A stretch of DNA of 64,000 bases, taken from assembly GCA_041879415.1 (NCBI GenBank), contig CP090851.1:806001-870000 (forward strand), in the 5' to 3' direction. Below are positions 1 through 7,030 of the stretch, in pieces (the first letter of the stretch is position 1; the number at the start of each line of letters is the position of its first letter). Below the pieces are notes generated by a model. It made no database searches, was not told the DNA's origin, and saw nothing but the letters and a program-made list of their open reading frames with translations. The DNA comes from Vibrio chagasii (GTDB lineage: Bacteria; Pseudomonadota; Gammaproteobacteria; Enterobacterales; Vibrionaceae). The translations under genes and the position numbers were made by a program.

Positions 1-1
1 A

Positions 2-139
2 CACACGATTTTAAGCTTTATATCTAACAGTTCCACTTTGAAAGAAGAAGAACAGCAACGTAAAGAACAAAGTCAAAAGCAAGAGTTAACTCAAGATGAT
101 GAACAAAAACAAAAGAATCGTTCAAAACTTAGAAACTAA
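2..139 (+). CDS. C-terminal end of an unidentified element protein (cut by window edge)
   Basis: An open frame enters from the left edge and stops with TAA at 137-139, so only the last 45 residues are visible. They are hydrophilic and rich in Glu, Gln and Lys, probably helical, and end in the basic tail NRSKLRN. That tail resembles the ends of several other proteins of this element (542, 4228, 11517, 17220). A strong terminator follows at once, which supports a real gene end. The function cannot be told from this piece. Confidence 0.7.
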   Translation, partial: HTILSFISNSSTLKEEEQQRKEQSQKQELTQDDEQKQKNRSKLRN

Positions 140-144
140 ATAGG

Positions 145-172
145 AAACCACTCAAACGAGTGGTTTTTTTTA
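145..172 (+). terminator. Rho-independent terminator
   Basis: The stem AAACCACTC/GAGTGGTTT with a 4-nt loop is followed by a T run, six bases after the stop codon of the partial gene. The same ACCACTC/GAGTGGT stem is used again after the ArdC-like gene (2076), and a near copy lies after the symporter gene (34526). Confidence 0.9.
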
Positions 173-183
173 ATCCCTTAAAC

Positions 184-321
184 TAAAAAACACCTCATTA
201 GAGGTGCTTCTTATGGACTATCCTTGTCTCACTTAACCATATCTCGATAAAGATATTAGGAACTCAAGAAGTATGGTTAACTCACAATAAACATTAATTT
301 AAAAATCAATATACCTTGTTG
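184..321 (-). ncRNA. Candidate small RNA of about 138 nt
   Basis: There is no convincing ORF here, yet the minus strand has a near-consensus sigma70 promoter (TTGACA at 355-350, 16-bp spacer, TATAAA at 333-328) and a clear intrinsic terminator (stem CACCTC/GAGGTG at 191-206 followed on the minus strand by six T). Between them is a 9-bp inverted repeat, TTAACCATA/TATGGTTAA (233-241 and 272-280), enclosing ATCT/AGAT. Promoter, structure and terminator together suggest a small regulatory RNA. The target is unknown. The 5' end is inferred from the promoter. Confidence 0.5.
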
Positions 322-327
322 TTTATA

Positions 328-355
328 TTTATATCAAAATTAAATTGAATGTCAA
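328..355 (-). promoter_or_regulatory. Sigma70-like promoter of the candidate small RNA
   Basis: On the minus strand TTGACA (355-350) is separated by 16 bp from TATAAA (333-328). It points left into the region that ends at the minus-strand terminator near 185. The plus-strand gap from 173 to 541 otherwise only holds the leader of the gene at 542. Confidence 0.5.
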
Positions 356-541
356 TTGTTTGTGGTAAAAATATTTTATTGCTATCTGTCCGTAATTATA
401 ATTCTTCTTTGTGTATGTATTTATTTTTCAAAATATACAGTAAATGCAAGAAAACAAAACAAGAACTCCTTTGCTTAGATTGTAAAAAAATCATTTCATG
501 ATAAGCATTATAGTATCTGGCTATTAAAAAGGAGATTAATT

Positions 542-2068
542 ATGGCATATAAAAAAACGGGAAATAAAAGGAACAAGAGTAGAAGTCTTACACCACAAGA
601 AGAGCGAAAAGCAGCAAAGGCACGATCCGATTACAATAATAACTTACTTGGAGAACGATTATTAGATTTGTTATGTTCTCAACAAGAAGCGTATTCTGAT
701 AATGATGTAAAGGTAGGATTTGATAGAAACATTTCACTTCCTTTAAAATACGATAAAACAAACGGTGAACATTACAGACCTATAAACATACCTCATTTGA
801 TTCTAGCTTCTCAAGAATTGAATTTAAAAGTAAATAAATGGATTTCAAGAACGTCTACACAACAACTGATCAAACAGAACATTGAAAATCTTCCAAAAGA
901 TTTTGACTTGATTAAAACAATTAAAGATTTACCTCAAGTGAATGTCTATAAGACTAATAAAATAATCTACAGAACAGATGGAGAAGGAAAGCTAGACGAT
1001 AAAGAGGAATTGAAAAGGTTAAATGACCTTACTGACGATGAGATTAAAAAAGAAGGTTACGCAATTTACTACAATACTAAAGTTGCAGGGAAAGTCATTC
1101 CTATGGAACATCTAAAAGGACTAATAAAACAGGAAGTATTTGATAATGACCCTGATTTCAATCGCCCTGAACGTGAATTGAGTGATGATTTACGTAATGC
1201 TTATCTTCGACAAAAAACAAACAATATGATTAAAGGAGCAGGTTTACCAGTTATTGAAAGAGAATCTGATTCAGCGCATTATTCACCTGCAAAACATCAC
1301 ATTGTGATCCCTTTACCACATCAGTTTTATAATGAAGAATCGAGATTTACGATAGTTGGTCACGAAATTTGTCACAGTTTAGCGGTGCGATGTAGACCAA
1401 AGGGTAAGAAAGAGGAAGATGTATTCCTTCCAAAAGGTCATAAAAACTTTAAAAAAGCATATGCTAGTGAGGAAGTTATGGCCGAGTCAGGTGCGCTTAT
1501 CCTTGCTGCTACAAACGAAATACCAACAATTTCACAGCACGTTGGTTATATCAAACCTTGGTATGAATCTGCATATGGAAAAGATTACACTCATATGATT
1601 CCGCTATTTTATAACGGTGTTAAACGTGCGAATATCATACAACAAGAAACATATGAATATGAACTTAAGCAAAAGCTAGAGCTTGAACAGAAACTACCTA
1701 ATTCACTTGAAGCGACTGATCTTAGAATCTCAGGCGATACTATCTATCAAACTTATCGTTCAGTTAATGAACCTGACAAGAGCTTCATAGTAGAGGTAGA
1801 TCTTAAAGACCTTGATAAAGACACGTTTATCAACGAGAAACACCTTACAGATTTTGCAAAAAATCACAGAGGTTCAAAATCAATCTCAGAGTATAGCGCA
1901 GCTCTTAAATCTGATCTGAAAGAGCATACAGTTTTGAGCTTTGAAACAAATAGGGTTGTTCTACAAGCGCAGGAACAAGAGCGTTTAAAGGCAAAAGCAG
2001 AACAGAAACAGGACGTTTCTCAAGAGGTAGAGCAGAAGCAAACCAAACGAGCTAAACTAAGTGCATAG
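542..2068 (+). CDS. ArdC-like antirestriction protein with zincin domain and extra C-terminal domain
   Basis: This 508-residue protein has the two-part ArdC layout. Residues about 60-190 resemble the N-terminal ssDNA-binding domain (GEHYRPINIPHLILAS, then NKWIS). Residues about 235-365 form a metallopeptidase domain with HEICH at 274-278, a downstream YASEE (308-311) likely to supply a ligand, and the family's HVGYIKPW helix. ArdC proteins of conjugative plasmids protect incoming DNA from restriction. Beyond the usual length there is an added domain (about 387-476) also found in the proteins at 3454 and 4228, then a Gln/Lys-rich tail ending KRAKLSA. The ATG follows AAAAAGGAG, and a terminator follows the stop. 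The family call is strong; the role of the C-terminal addition is inference. Confidence 0.8.
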   Translation: MAYKKTGNKRNKSRSLTPQEERKAAKARSDYNNNLLGERLLDLLCSQQEAYSDNDVKVGFDRNISLPLKYDKTNGEHYRPINIPHLILASQELNLKVNKWISRTSTQQLIKQNIENLPKDFDLIKTIKDLPQVNVYKTNKIIYRTDGEGKLDDKEELKRLNDLTDDEIKKEGYAIYYNTKVAGKVIPMEHLKGLIKQEVFDNDPDFNRPERELSDDLRNAYLRQKTNNMIKGAGLPVIERESDSAHYSPAKHHIVIPLPHQFYNEESRFTIVGHEICHSLAVRCRPKGKKEEDVFLPKGHKNFKKAYASEEVMAESGALILAATNEIPTISQHVGYIKPWYESAYGKDYTHMIPLFYNGVKRANIIQQETYEYELKQKLELEQKLPNSLEATDLRISGDTIYQTYRSVNEPDKSFIVEVDLKDLDKDTFINEKHLTDFAKNHRGSKSISEYSAALKSDLKEHTVLSFETNRVVLQAQEQERLKAKAEQKQDVSQEVEQKQTKRAKLSA

Positions 2069-2075
2069 CACAAAC

Positions 2076-2101
2076 AAAACCACTCGATTGAGTGGTTTTT
2101 T
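2076..2101 (+). terminator. Rho-independent terminator
   Basis: The stem AAAACCACTC/GAGTGGTTTT with a GATT loop and T run lies directly after the ArdC-like gene. The A run on the left also allows some function for the leftward gene at 2120. Confidence 0.9.
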
Positions 2102-2119
2102 ATGTTCTGAATAGTACCG

Positions 2120-2440
2120 TTAATCATTTCTTTCCAATTCTTCAAAATCTCGTTCCTTCTGAACTTCATCAGCAAGTTTTTTGTTCAAAGAATTTTCTTT
2201 AGATAATCTTTCGTTCTCTTTTAACAGAATGTCTATGACTTTAGCCATAATAACAAGATTAGTTATTGTAAAAGCTAAAATCACAAACTGCTGCAAACCA
2301 ACAGGTATTAATGAAAATTCGCCTAAGTTTAATATTTGAAATATTGAACAAACTGTAAGTGTTGACACTCCAAGCATCACTAAGCCTATGCCTTTGTTAA
2401 TGTTTGATTCTTTATCTTTAGTGTTTTTGTATGTGCTCAT
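2120..2440 (-). CDS. Small membrane protein with C-terminal coiled coil, unknown
   Basis: The protein has 106 residues: a short polar start, two hydrophobic segments (about 18-38 and 48-72), then a charged heptad-like helix rich in Glu, Lys and Leu. It would sit in the inner membrane with its coiled coil in the cytoplasm. The start follows AAAGGAG with good spacing on the minus strand, and an array of TTACTAGTAA sites lies upstream. I do not recognise the family. Small accessory proteins of conjugation systems often look like this, but that is only context. Confidence 0.65.
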   Translation of the reverse strand: MSTYKNTKDKESNINKGIGLVMLGVSTLTVCSIFQILNLGEFSLIPVGLQQFVILAFTITNLVIMAKVIDILLKENERLSKENSLNKKLADEVQKERDFEELERND

Positions 2441-2507
2441 AATTTAACTCCTTTTATAATGTTATGTGCTTACATAAATCATTAAAGCATCAAAAATAAT
2501 TTAATCA

Positions 2508-2587
2508 ATACTAGTAATCTACTTTTATTGGTTACTAGTAATTGTTGAAGACGTTTACTAGTAATTCTTTTTAAAATCTACTAGTAA
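2508..2587. repeat. TTACTAGTAA array A (4 copies)
   Basis: ACTAGT cores lie at 2510, 2534, 2557 and 2580, so the spacing is 24, 23 and 23 bp. Most copies extend to the palindrome TTACTAGTAA or a one-base variant. The array fills the divergent gap between the genes at 2120 and 2711. The constant phase of just over two helical turns suggests an array bound by one protein on one DNA face. Confidence 0.85.
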
Positions 2588-2710
2588 CGTAAATTTATTT
2601 TAACTGTAATTAAAGTGTTTTTTTGTTGTTAAATGTAAATGTTTAATTAATGCACTTGATTAAATAAACTATCGTGCTATCTAATATTATATGAAAACAA
2701 GGAAGGGAAA

Positions 2711-2998
2711 ATGAAAAAAATAGTCATAGGAACAGTGTTAACTATTTGCTGCTTAGTGGCAGCGTCAACAGTTATAGAGATACACTCTGAACTAATAGTT
2801 TTAAAGGCTTGCGTATTTGAAAAGAAGGTGCATTTAGATCAATCATACAATGCAATTGCAGATAACTATCAAGGGATTTCATCACCAGTCTTAAGAAATA
2901 GATTGGATAAAAACTATAACCGTCAAGTTGCTGAATATAATGAGTTTCTTATGCTTGGCAGAGCAGAACAAATAAAAGAATGCAAACAAAACTCCTAA
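2711..2998 (+). CDS. Small membrane-anchored protein, unknown
   Basis: The protein has 95 residues with an N-terminal hydrophobic segment (about 4-24, either signal anchor or signal peptide) and a polar remainder with Cys34 and Cys91 that could pair in the periplasm. The start ATG follows AAGGAAGGG. An extended -10-like TGCTATCTAAT lies about 40 bp upstream, like the leaders of the genes at 542 and 3454. The stop codon lies next to a bidirectional terminator shared with the convergent gene. No family recognised. Confidence 0.65.
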   Translation: MKKIVIGTVLTICCLVAASTVIEIHSELIVLKACVFEKKVHLDQSYNAIADNYQGISSPVLRNRLDKNYNRQVAEYNEFLMLGRAEQIKECKQNS

Positions 2999-3009
2999 TC
3001 AGGAGTTTT
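2988..3009. terminator. Bidirectional terminator overlapping two convergent gene ends
   Basis: The stem AAAACTCCT/AGGAGTTTT with an AATC loop has an A run on one side and a T run on the other. The stop codon of the plus-strand gene and the last codons of the minus-strand gene are inside the hairpin, a very tight arrangement. Confidence 0.85.
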
Positions 3010-3313
3010 GGAAAACAATTTCGCTGCTATCGTCTTCAAGTTTGATAACTTCATAGCTTAAATTATTACTAGTTCTACTATTGTAAACATCAAGAACTTT
3101 ATCTAGATAGTATAGATTTTGTTCGTTAACCGAACGTTTTATGTCTACTTTATACTTTTTACAATATGTATATAGTAAGTAGTTAGTTATTCCTAGCGAT
3201 AGTAGAAAGTGAGTATTTGCGACAATCGGTGATTTTTTACGATTTCCTGCTTTTCCCCACACCGCACCGTTAAGTGTATTTTTTGAGTAAAATATAATTC
3301 TTTTTTTATCCAT
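2999..3313 (-). CDS. Hypothetical protein, 104 aa
   Basis: A basic N-terminal half (KKRIIFYSKN, then GKAGNRKKSP) is followed by a hydrophobic stretch around residues 34-51 and a more acidic C-terminus. The ATG is preceded by AAGGAGA at ideal spacing, and the gene ends in the shared terminator at 2988-3009, so it is probably expressed. An isolated ACTAGT lies inside the coding region and is not part of an array. Function unknown. Confidence 0.65.
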   Translation of the reverse strand: MDKKRIIFYSKNTLNGAVWGKAGNRKKSPIVANTHFLLSLGITNYLLYTYCKKYKVDIKRSVNEQNLYYLDKVLDVYNSRTSNNLSYEVIKLEDDSSEIVFQNS

Positions 3314-3373
3314 TTGAAATTCTCCTTCTTTGATTTAAATAGATATAACAGCTTTTTTATGATTATCAATATT

Positions 3374-3383
3374 TCAAAGAACG
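3374..3383 (+). promoter_or_regulatory. TCAAAGAACG motif
   Basis: TCAAAGAACG followed by ATGGAAG lies about 70 bp before the ATG at 3454 and before an extended -10-like TGCTATTAA at 3410. The same core occurs at 15556, 30692 and, with one change, near 26996 and 30803, always between genes. It is a candidate activator or sigma-factor site. Confidence 0.4.
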
Positions 3384-3453
3384 ATGGAAGCTTGAAAGAT
3401 GTACTTAATGTGCTATTAAAATGTATATAACTAAACAAAAATGGAGAGTAAAT

Positions 3454-4206
3454 ATGTTTAACAAAATATTCTTATCAACAAAACAACCGCACAGAATTGA
3501 AAGTAAAGAAATAACCGAAAAACTATCAGTAGTGTTCGACCATCACTCTCAGAACAATAAAGCGATTGATGAGTCAGTAATAAGTTTAACACTGAATGCA
3601 ATGGTGGTTGATACTGAGAATGACTTTGAGTTTGAAATGACAGCTACCGCTATTTGTAAAAATGATTCTGATGAATGGATTGATCTAGAAGTTAGTTTTG
3701 AAAATAAAGAATTATTTAGAAGCATTCTTATAGAAAATTATGGTTTAAATGATTACGACTATGATACTCACGACAAATATTTCAATCTTTATTTTAAAGC
3801 TTGCGAAAATGATATGAAAAACTTAGCTAAGTTTCATTTTATTGCACATCATATGAATTACGGTATTGATATGCACATTCCTGTAAAACTAAAAGAAGCA
3901 ACATTGATAGATGATAAGCTTATTACATCGTTTGAAAGTAAGTACAGTAAAGATAGTTTTTTAATGATAACGGACACTGAAAATAATAAAGAGATTGTTA
4001 ATTTGTCGTGTTTTAAAAAACTTTGTAATGAAAGAGGTCTTGCTGAATCAGTTCTGAAAGAAAGGCTTTCTGATCTGGCTACAACTAATTTCTATATCAA
4101 TAGAAGAGAAATTGTTGAAAACTCAAAATGTCAGAATAAAGAAAATCTAGGATTGAGTGAAACGAACAAATCTAAACGAACTCTTAATAAAAGACGTTCA
4201 ATCTAA
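3454..4206 (+). CDS. Element protein with shared C-terminal domain and basic tail (paralogue 1)
   Basis: The start at 3454 is chosen because it follows GGAGAG; an upstream in-frame ATG at 3421 lacks a ribosome site. The 250-residue protein has an acidic N-terminal half with no motif I know. Residues about 142-224 are a domain (KEATLIDDKLITSF and onward) clearly related to the C-terminal part of its downstream neighbour and more distantly to residues 387-476 of the ArdC-like protein. It ends in the basic tail NKSKRTLNKRRSI. The gene at 4228 follows after 21 bp, so both are likely one transcript. Function unknown; delivery to recipient cells is a hypothesis from the shared C-terminus. Confidence 0.7.
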   Translation: MFNKIFLSTKQPHRIESKEITEKLSVVFDHHSQNNKAIDESVISLTLNAMVVDTENDFEFEMTATAICKNDSDEWIDLEVSFENKELFRSILIENYGLNDYDYDTHDKYFNLYFKACENDMKNLAKFHFIAHHMNYGIDMHIPVKLKEATLIDDKLITSFESKYSKDSFLMITDTENNKEIVNLSCFKKLCNERGLAESVLKERLSDLATTNFYINRREIVENSKCQNKENLGLSETNKSKRTLNKRRSI

Positions 4207-4227
4207 TTAAGCATAACGAGGTAACTT

Positions 4228-4989
4228 ATGATAATAAAAAAAGATAACATTATAAAGCAAGATGAAGAGGTTAACTATTACCCATATTTTTATTCTAAGG
4301 TAAATCATTGCCCAATTAGCGGTAATACATTTAGAGATTTCGAAGAAGAACAAATCTGTCTATCAACAACTTTCATTGATAAGGAAAACGATATTACATT
4401 TACTGTTCATTGTGACGGATGTTCAGATAGAGGTGATTGGTTTGACTACAAGTTCTATACAAATGACGTAGGATATTACATTCATTTCGATGATGAAGAA
4501 TATCTAGAAGAACAAATATACAAAAAATTAGGTGTTACTTATGATGCTCCAAAAGTAGACAAATTTGCACAAGAGTACAGAGATTCAGTAAAAGAACAAG
4601 TGATTGAAAGAACAAAAAATGAATACTTTGCTAAAAAGCTTAGAAATAGAGAAGAACTTAACATTCCAGTTGAGGTAAAAGAAGCGAAAATCATAGATGA
4701 TAAGTTAATCACATCTTTTCAAAGCAAGATTGGAAAAGATAGTGTTTTAATTGTCATTGACAAAGAAAATAAAGTTGATGTAGTTAATTCAGCAACTCTT
4801 AAAAAAATTGCTTCAGATAACAACACTTCAAAAGATTCACTTTTAGAAAGAATGACTGATCTTTCTAAAGCTAATCATTACGCTAATAAAGATAAAATAT
4901 TAGAATCATCTAAAAAGGCATTGAACAAGAATGAAGTCGATAACACTTTAGATCAGGACGTTAAAGCAAAACGTAAGTTCAAAAGATAA
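4228..4989 (+). CDS. Element protein with shared C-terminal domain and basic tail (paralogue 2)
   Basis: This 253-residue protein is a tandem paralogue of the gene before it. The relation is plain in residues about 146-229 (KEAKIIDDKLITSF, then KDSVLIVIDKEN) and weaker in the N-terminal half, where both have an ENDI/F-type strand followed by a D-W acidic segment. Two cysteines (CDGC, 62-65) are found only here. The tail ends KAKRKFKR. The start follows ACGAGG. It is the last gene before a terminator. The duplication and divergence of the N-terminal halves suggests two different partners or targets; no known family was recognised. Confidence 0.7.
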   Translation: MIIKKDNIIKQDEEVNYYPYFYSKVNHCPISGNTFRDFEEEQICLSTTFIDKENDITFTVHCDGCSDRGDWFDYKFYTNDVGYYIHFDDEEYLEEQIYKKLGVTYDAPKVDKFAQEYRDSVKEQVIERTKNEYFAKKLRNREELNIPVEVKEAKIIDDKLITSFQSKIGKDSVLIVIDKENKVDVVNSATLKKIASDNNTSKDSLLERMTDLSKANHYANKDKILESSKKALNKNEVDNTLDQDVKAKRKFKR

Positions 4990-5020
4990 AGAGCATGTTT
5001 TATGACTAATAATACTTAGA

Positions 5021-5047
5021 AAAAGCCGCTTAAACAGTGGCTTTTTT
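5021..5047 (+). terminator. Rho-independent terminator
   Basis: The stem AAAAGCCGCT/AGTGGCTTTT (one mismatch) with a TAAAC loop and T run lies 30 bp after the gene at 4228. Confidence 0.85.
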
Positions 5048-5082
5048 CTACCTTATTAAAATCATTTGTTCATAATATAAAC

Positions 5083-5101
5083 AATGGAAATAGTTTCCAT
5101 T
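5083..5101. promoter_or_regulatory. Perfect inverted repeat upstream of the RHH-methyltransferase operon
   Basis: AATGGAAA and TTTCCATT flank a TAG centre, a perfect 19-bp dyad, between the terminator at 5021 and the RHH gene. It is a good candidate operator for the small DNA-binding protein encoded next. Confidence 0.5.
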
Positions 5102-5133
5102 TCCTCTTTAGGTCCAGACCAAACCAATGTATG

Positions 5134-5160
5134 CTATGTAACATAACAAACATTACATAG
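5134..5160. promoter_or_regulatory. Second inverted repeat just before the RHH gene
   Basis: CTATGTAA at 5134-5141 and TTACATAG at 5153-5160 form perfect 8-bp arms around an 11-bp spacer, ending 8 bp before the ATG at 5169. A bound repressor here would block the ribosome-binding region or promoter. The restriction gene cluster has a dyad of the same geometry (N11) at 10825. Confidence 0.5.
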
Positions 5161-5168
5161 GTGCTCTT

Positions 5169-5357
5169 ATGGCAAAAGGTGAATCAGGGCGCATAGTGCT
5201 CGAAGTTGAACCTGAACTAAAGAAAGCTCTTTATTCAATACTTGCGATGGAACAGCAAACGTTGAAAGACTGGTTCGTAGACAAAGCACAAAGACACATT
5301 AAAGAAAAAAAATCCGAGCTAATTCAAAGCTTTTCGAAGGTAGACGATGAAGTTTAA
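5169..5357 (+). CDS. Small RHH-like DNA-binding protein, putative control protein of the methyltransferase
   Basis: The 62-residue protein has the pattern of a ribbon-helix-helix repressor: a strand ([11 protein letters not shown]), a helix ([12 protein letters not shown]), a turn, and a second helix ([16 protein letters not shown]). Its stop overlaps the start of the methyltransferase by 11 bp, so the two are translationally coupled. Two perfect dyads directly upstream are probable autoregulatory operators. Small regulators of this kind set the timing of modification genes. Fold assigned by pattern only. Confidence 0.65.
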   Translation: MAKGESGRIVLEVEPELKKALYSILAMEQQTLKDWFVDKAQRHIKEKKSELIQSFSKVDDEV

Positions 5358-6972
5358 AGCAGATCAAACCTCACAAAAATTAAGAGGTGGCTATTACACA
5401 CCACAAAATCTAGCTGATTATGTATCAAAGTGGGTGTTAAGTAACAACCCAAAAACCATACTCGAACCGAGCTGTGGTGATGGTGTGTTTATTCAAGCTG
5501 TAGCTAATAATGATTGTGACGCTAGTATCGAGTTATCTTGTTTTGAATTGTTCGATACAGAGGCTTCTAAGGCTCTTGAACGCTGTAAGTTAAACAACCT
5601 TGATAATGCCACTGTTACAGAAGGTGATTTTCTTGTTTGGGCGAATGAACAGCTCAAGAAGCAAAAGCCGATATTTGAAGGTGTGCTAGGTAATCCTCCG
5701 TTTATCCGTTACCAGTTCCTTGAGAAAAATTTTCAAGAACAAGCTCAATTGGTCTTCGAGCAACTTGATCTTAAATTTACCAAACACACTAATGCTTGGG
5801 TCCCATTCCTATTATCTTCATTAGCACTTCTTAAAGAGGGTGGAAGAATGGGTATGGTCATTCCTTCTGAGATTAGTCACGTAATGCACGCTCAGTCATT
5901 GAGAAGCTATTTAGGTCATATTTGCTCAAAGATTGTGATCATCGACCCTAAAGAAATTTGGTTTGAAGACACGTTACAAGGTGCGGTGATTATCCTTGCA
6001 GAGAAAAAGAAAGATTCTGATGAACCGTCACAAGGCGTTGGTATCGTAAGTGTTAGTGGTTTTGAATTCCTTCAAGACGATCCAGATATCCTTTTTGATA
6101 ATACGGTTGGAATCAACGGTGAAACAGTTGAAGGAAAGTGGACAAAAGCTACTCTTGATATTGACGAGCTTAAGCTAATAAAAAAAGTAATCGCTCACAC
6201 TGATGTTCGTAAGTTTAAAGATATAGCCAAAGTTGATGTTGGTATAGTAACTGGTGCTAACAAATATTTTCTTGTGGATAATGAGACAGTTACAACTTAT
6301 GAACTAGATAAGTTTTCTCACCCTATGTTCGGTAGAAGCCAACATTGCCCTGGCATTATCTATGATGAACAGCAACATATTGAAAATCAAAATCAAGGTT
6401 TACCGACTAACTTCTTATACATAGATGAAGAGTATGAAGACCTATCTGTAAGAGTTAAAAGCTACATAGCATTAGGCGAAGCAGAAGAGTATCACAAACG
6501 CTATAAGTGCCGTATACGCAAGCCTTGGTTTAAAGTTCCTTCAGTGTATAGCACAGAAATAGGTATGCTAAAACGTTGTCACGATGCACCACGTTTAATT
6601 CATAACAAAGTTGGGGCGTACACTACTGATACCGCTTATAGAATTACCTCGACTGTCACTAACCCAGAAAACCTAGTTTGTAGTTTTTTGAATCCTCTAA
6701 CCGCAATAACTGCTGAATTAGAAGGGCGGTTTTACGGTGGCGGTGTTCTAGAACTTGTTCCATCTGAGATAGAAAAGTTATATATACCTGTTGTTGAAGG
6801 GCTTGAACATAATGCTGATGAACTTAATCAGTTGATCAAAGAAGGTCAGATAGAAAATGTCATTCGTCAACAAGGTTCGTTAATCTTAGGTAAGCTTGGT
6901 TTTACTCAAGAAGAGAATGAAAAGCTTGTAGAGATATGGAAAAAGCTCAGAGACAGAAGGTTACGCAAGTAA
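5347..6972 (+). CDS. N6-adenine DNA methyltransferase (class I, NPPF)
   Basis: The 541-residue protein has a Rossmann methyltransferase core near the N-terminus: motif X-like [13 protein letters not shown] (about 15-27), motif [13 protein letters not shown] (about 39-50) and the catalytic motif [10 protein letters not shown] (about 117-124). The long C-terminal half would hold the target-recognition domain, as in TaqI/BsuBI-type enzymes. It transfers methyl groups from AdoMet to adenine in DNA. No endonuclease gene is beside it on this strand; the convergent 7031 gene is a complete restriction-modification enzyme of its own. It could protect the element against restriction in new hosts, or be an orphan regulator. 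Confidence 0.85.
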   Translation: MKFKADQTSQKLRGGYYTPQNLADYVSKWVLSNNPKTILEPSCGDGVFIQAVANNDCDASIELSCFELFDTEASKALERCKLNNLDNATVTEGDFLVWANEQLKKQKPIFEGVLGNPPFIRYQFLEKNFQEQAQLVFEQLDLKFTKHTNAWVPFLLSSLALLKEGGRMGMVIPSEISHVMHAQSLRSYLGHICSKIVIIDPKEIWFEDTLQGAVIILAEKKKDSDEPSQGVGIVSVSGFEFLQDDPDILFDNTVGINGETVEGKWTKATLDIDELKLIKKVIAHTDVRKFKDIAKVDVGIVTGANKYFLVDNETVTTYELDKFSHPMFGRSQHCPGIIYDEQQHIENQNQGLPTNFLYIDEEYEDLSVRVKSYIALGEAEEYHKRYKCRIRKPWFKVPSVYSTEIGMLKRCHDAPRLIHNKVGAYTTDTAYRITSTVTNPENLVCSFLNPLTAITAELEGRFYGGGVLELVPSEIEKLYIPVVEGLEHNADELNQLIKEGQIENVIRQQGSLILGKLGFTQEENEKLVEIWKKLRDRRLRK

Positions 6973-7030
6973 AAGTATAGAGAAGGGAATCAATGCAGCT
7001 AACACGCCGCATTGATTCTATCTTAGATGC

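Noticed and set aside
3193..3438. Leftward 81-codon frame overlapping the gene at 2999
   Set aside because: It covers promoter DNA and another coding frame, and is rich in codons typical of AT-rich chance frames.
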